A stretch of DNA of 64,000 nucleotides from the NCBI RefSeq assembly GCF_014649835.1, contig NZ_BMTU01000012.1:164273-228272 (forward strand), given 5' to 3'. A model generated the notes under the pieces. It saw only the letters and a list, made by a program, of their open reading frames with translations. It had not been told where the DNA came from and did no database searches. This DNA is from Streptomyces pilosus. GTDB taxonomy: Bacteria > Actinomycetota > Actinomycetes > Streptomycetales > Streptomycetaceae. The stretch's first letter is position 1; the number at the start of each line of letters is the position of its first letter. Below, piece after piece: positions 61,660-64,000 of this stretch. Made by a program: the position numbers and the translations under genes.

Positions 61660-63648
61660 TCAGTCCCTGTCGTCCCGCGCGTCCTGCTCGTCCTGCGTGT
61701 CCTGCTCGTCCTGCGTGTCCTGCCGGGTGGGGGTGTGGGTGTCCTCGGCGGGCTCGTCCTCGTCGAGGGCGTCCGTGAACTCCACACCGTCGATCTCGGC
61801 GAGCCGGTCGGAGGCGTCGGTGCTGCCGTCGCGGTCGGCCTCCACGGCCTTGGCGAACCACTCCCGTGCCTCACCGCTCCGGCCGGCCGCGAGCAGCGCG
61901 TCCGCGTAGGCGTAGCGCAGCCGCGCGGTCCACGGCTGGATGGAGTGGGAGGCCAGTTCGGAGCTCTGCAGGGTCACGATCGCCGCGTCCAGCTGCCCCA
62001 TGTCACGCCGGGCGCCGGCCGCGACGAGCCGCATCTCGACCTGTCCCGCCTTGTCGAGCTTCTGCACCTCGGGCGCCCCGGCCATGTCGAGCGCCTTCTC
62101 CGGCCGTCCGAGCCCGCGCTCGCAGTCGGCCATGAGGGGCCACAGCTCCACCGTCCCGGTCATCCGCCGAGCCGCCCGGAACTCGGCGAGCGCCTCGGCG
62201 TACTTCTGGTTGGCGTAGGCGGCGAATCCGGCGGCCTCCCGCACGGCGGCGACACGCGAGGCGAGCCGCAGGGCCACCCTGGAGTAGCCGTACGCGCCCT
62301 CGGGGTCCTCGTCGATGAGCCGGGCGACCATCACCAGGTTCTTGGCGACGTCCTCCGCGAGGGTCTTGGGCAGGCTCTGCAGTTCCTGCCGTACGTCCTT
62401 GTCGATCTCCTCGCCGGTGACGTCCTCGGGGATCGGCAGCCGCTTGATCGGCTCGCGGTCGCGGTCCCGGTCGTCGCGGAAGCGTCCGCCGGCGGGCCGG
62501 TCGTCCCGTCCACGGTAGCCGCCGGGTCGTCCGCCCCGGTCGTCACGGCGCGGGCCACGGCCACGGTCCCGGTCGTCACGCCCACGGAACCCGCCCCGGT
62601 CACCGCGGTCGTCGCGCCGGTCGTCGCGCCGGTCGTCACGGCGGAAGCCGCCCCGGTCGTCACGTCGGTCGTCGCGCCGGAAACCCCCGCGTTCGCCACG
62701 GCTGTCGGTGCGGTCGCCGGTACGGCTGTCATCACGACGGAAGCCACCACGGTCACCACCACGGCTGTCGTCACGACGGAACCCGCCCCGGTCACCCCGG
62801 TCGTCACGTCGGTCGTCACGTCGGAACCCGCCCCGGTCACCGCGGTCGTCACGTCGGTCGTCACGGCGGAACCCGCCCCGGTCGCCGCGGTCGTCACGTC
62901 GGTCGTCGCGGCGGAAACCCCCGCGTTCACCACGGCTGTCGGTGCGGTCGCCGGTACGGCTGTCATCACGACGGAAGCCACCACGGTCACCACCACGGCT
63001 GTCGTCACGACGGTCATCACGGCGGTCGTCACGGCGTCCGTAGCCACGGTCGTCGTCGCGCCGGAAGCCACCGCGGTCGTCGCGGTCGTCCCGGCCGCGG
63101 TAGCCACCCCGGTCACCACGATGGTCGTCACGACCGCGGTAGCCACCACCACGGTTGTCGTCATCACGGCCGCGGTAACCACCGCGGTCGCCGCCGCGGT
63201 TGTCGTCGCGGCGGTAGCCGCCACGGTCCCGGTCGCCGACACGGCTGTCGTCGCGACGGAAGTCTCCGCGCTCACGATCACCGTCCCGGCGGTCGTCCCT
63301 GCGGTCGTCACGACCGCGGTAACCACCGCGCTCGCCACCGCGGTTGTCCTCGCGGCCGCGGAAGCCGCCGCGCTCCGGCCGGCCACCGGCTCGGTCGTCC
63401 CTGCGGAAACCGCGGTCGCGGTCGCCGCCACGGTCGCGGTCTCCACTGCGGTCCCGGTCGCCGCCACGGTCCCGGTCGTCGCGACGGAAGGCCGGACGGT
63501 CACCGTCCCTGCGGAAGCCGCGGTCGCGGTCATTGCCTCGACGAGGGCCACCGCGCTGGCCGCCACGATCAGCACGGTCCGAGCGTTCGCCACTCTCCCG
63601 TCGCCGCTGGTCGCGCTCCGGTCGGTCGTCGGGAGAGTTGGTGGACAT
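61660..63648 (-). CDS. TPR protein with long Arg/Asp/Gly repeat domain
   Basis: 662 residues. Residues 1-397 are a highly repetitive charged disordered region made of units such as RDDRGGFRRDD and RDDRRDDRGDRGGFR. The C-terminal 260 residues (IPEDVTGEEIDKDVRQELQSL onward) are TPR-like helices, as in a widespread actinobacterial TPR family. The tail is a repeated QDTQDEQD. RGG-rich disordered tails bind RNA in other systems; that is inference here. ATG 63648 has AGGAG seven bases upstream. It starts 33 bp after the rRNA-operon terminator U run, leaving little room for its own promoter. Confidence 0.82.
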   Translation of the reverse strand: MSTNSPDDRPERDQRRRESGERSDRADRGGQRGGPRRGNDRDRGFRRDGDRPAFRRDDRDRGGDRDRSGDRDRGGDRDRGFRRDDRAGGRPERGGFRGREDNRGGERGGYRGRDDRRDDRRDGDRERGDFRRDDSRVGDRDRGGYRRDDNRGGDRGGYRGRDDDNRGGGYRGRDDHRGDRGGYRGRDDRDDRGGFRRDDDRGYGRRDDRRDDRRDDSRGGDRGGFRRDDSRTGDRTDSRGERGGFRRDDRRDDRGDRGGFRRDDRRDDRGDRGGFRRDDRRDDRGDRGGFRRDDSRGGDRGGFRRDDSRTGDRTDSRGERGGFRRDDRRDDRGGFRRDDRRDDRRDDRGDRGGFRGRDDRDRGRGPRRDDRGGRPGGYRGRDDRPAGGRFRDDRDRDREPIKRLPIPEDVTGEEIDKDVRQELQSLPKTLAEDVAKNLVMVARLIDEDPEGAYGYSRVALRLASRVAAVREAAGFAAYANQKYAEALAEFRAARRMTGTVELWPLMADCERGLGRPEKALDMAGAPEVQKLDKAGQVEMRLVAAGARRDMGQLDAAIVTLQSSELASHSIQPWTARLRYAYADALLAAGRSGEAREWFAKAVEADRDGSTDASDRLAEIDGVEFTDALDEDEPAEDTHTPTRQDTQDEQDTQDEQDARDDRD
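62480..63560. repeat. Tandem repeat block in the TPR gene
   Basis: Degenerate units encode RDDRGGFRRDD-like peptides. A 45-bp (15-residue) unit recurs at 62777, 62822 and 62867. A 99-bp block at 62681-62779 is repeated at 62915-63013 with one mismatch (234 bp apart, 78 codons). Confidence 0.85.
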
Positions 63649-63681
63649 CGGTGACTCCTGTCTTCGGTACCGCAAGCATAA

Positions 63682-63731
63682 ATAAAAAAGGACCCCTGGT
63701 CCCAGCTGAACGCTGGTGACCAGGGGTCCTT
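63682..63731 (-). terminator. rRNA operon terminator
   Basis: A 14-bp outer stem (63688-63701 with 63718-63731), an inner CCAGC/GCTGG hairpin and a TTTTTT run on the minus strand lie directly after 5S rRNA. Confidence 0.92.
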
Positions 63732-63740
63732 CCAAAGATT

Positions 63741-63859
63741 GTTCGGCGGCGTCCTACTCTCCCACAGGGTCCCCCCTGCAGTACCATCGGCGCTGTAAGG
63801 CTTAGCTTCCGGGTTCGGAATGTAACCGGGCGTTTCCCCTACGCTATGACCACCGAAAC
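63741..63859 (-). rRNA. rrf: 5S ribosomal RNA
   Basis: About 119 nt. The minus strand begins GTTTCGGTGGTCATAGCGT and ends CGCCGCCGAAC, which pair to form helix I. The internal CCCGGTTACATTCCGAACC and CGATGGTACTGCAGGGGGG segments are typical actinobacterial 5S. Ends may be off by 1-2 nt. Confidence 0.95.
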
Positions 63860-63961
63860 CCTAATGGTTTCGAGCGAACAAGCACACTCTTCTATTGTCT
63901 GTTCTGCTCAAAGCCGACAACGGTCGTTGTCTCAGAACTAACACAGTGGACGCGAGCAACT
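63860..63961 (-). other. 23S-5S spacer
   Basis: About 100 bp of rRNA-operon spacer with no tRNA gene; it should be removed during rRNA processing. Confidence 0.75.
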
Positions 63962-64000
63962 GAGGACAAGCCCTCGGCCTATTAGTACCGGTCAACTCCA
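63962..64000 (-). rRNA. rrl: 23S ribosomal RNA, 3' end (partial)
   Basis: The minus strand reads ACCGGTACTAATAGGCCGAG then GGCTTGTCC, the conserved 3' end of 23S rRNA. The gene continues past the right edge; the exact 3' end is approximate. Confidence 0.9.

Noticed and set aside
62480..63560. Repeat block considered as a CRISPR array
   Set aside because: Units are in frame, variable and without unique equal-length spacers; they encode a charged peptide repeat.

Overview
The window looks like a stretch of core chromosome from a Streptomyces species. Third-codon positions are almost always G or C, GTG and TTG starts are common, and the gene families are typical of the genus (two streptogrisin-like proteases, a SepF-like protein, DnaE2, a class-E sortase signal, a ParA/ScpAB cluster). 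From memory, unverified, the order resembles the S. coelicolor SCO1730-SCO1790 segment. The tlyA-nadK-recN-pyrG-NUDIX-parA-scpA-scpB-rluB-cmk-der order is also the backbone known from Mycobacterium tuberculosis. I saw no prophage, insertion sequence, CRISPR array or biosynthetic cluster.

Layout. 1-5.5 kb: small metabolic and regulatory genes (DUF72, GntR, GNAT, DUF402, methyltransferase), an Arg-rich 44-residue ORF, a frameshifted GNAT pseudogene and a secreted AA10 oxidase with a cell-wall sorting signal. 5.5-12.2 kb: secreted lipase, a MarR/cupin divergent pair with tandem operators, and the SOS-boxed dnaE2-imuB mutasome operon. 12.2-16.3 kb: two serine proteases and a Cys-tailed DUF5685 protein. 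16.5-25.2 kb: SepF-like protein, acyl-CoA dehydrogenase, MFS transporter, membrane glycosyltransferase, PAP2 phosphatase, I78 inhibitor, orphan cytochrome oxidase subunit I. 25-32.6 kb: WYL regulator, two Streptomyces hypotheticals, der, plsC-cmk, tyrA-aroH. 32.6-35.5 kb: Rieske lipoprotein, nucleotidyltransferase, and an NrtR-like NUDIX regulator with ADP-ribosylglycohydrolase behind a long palindrome. 35.5-40.3 kb: parA, an RHH-like partner, scpA, scpB and rluB as one overlapping string. 40.6-51.6 kb: ald, TPR ATPase, NUDIX, pyrG, GH15, PucR, glycosyltransferase. 51.9-56.2 kb: recN, nadK, tlyA and a small gene, then an SCP2-like protein. 56.2-59.2 kb: a siderophore-type ABC permease under an iron box. 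59.2-63.7 kb: HAD phosphatase, DUF1015 and a TPR protein with a huge Arg/Asp/Gly repeat tail. 63.7-64 kb: the 3' end of an rRNA operon on the minus strand (5S complete, 23S tail).

How the genes work together. The clearest functional units are dnaE2-imuB (SOS mutagenesis), plsC-cmk and tyrA-aroH (4-bp overlaps), the NUDIX-ADP-ribosylglycohydrolase pair (NAD/ADP-ribose control), the parA-kleisin string (chromosome organisation) and the iron ABC operon. Most convergent gene pairs are separated by long perfect hairpins that act as bidirectional terminators. I assigned start codons by ribosome-binding-site spacing and family length, and alternatives are stated where they matter.
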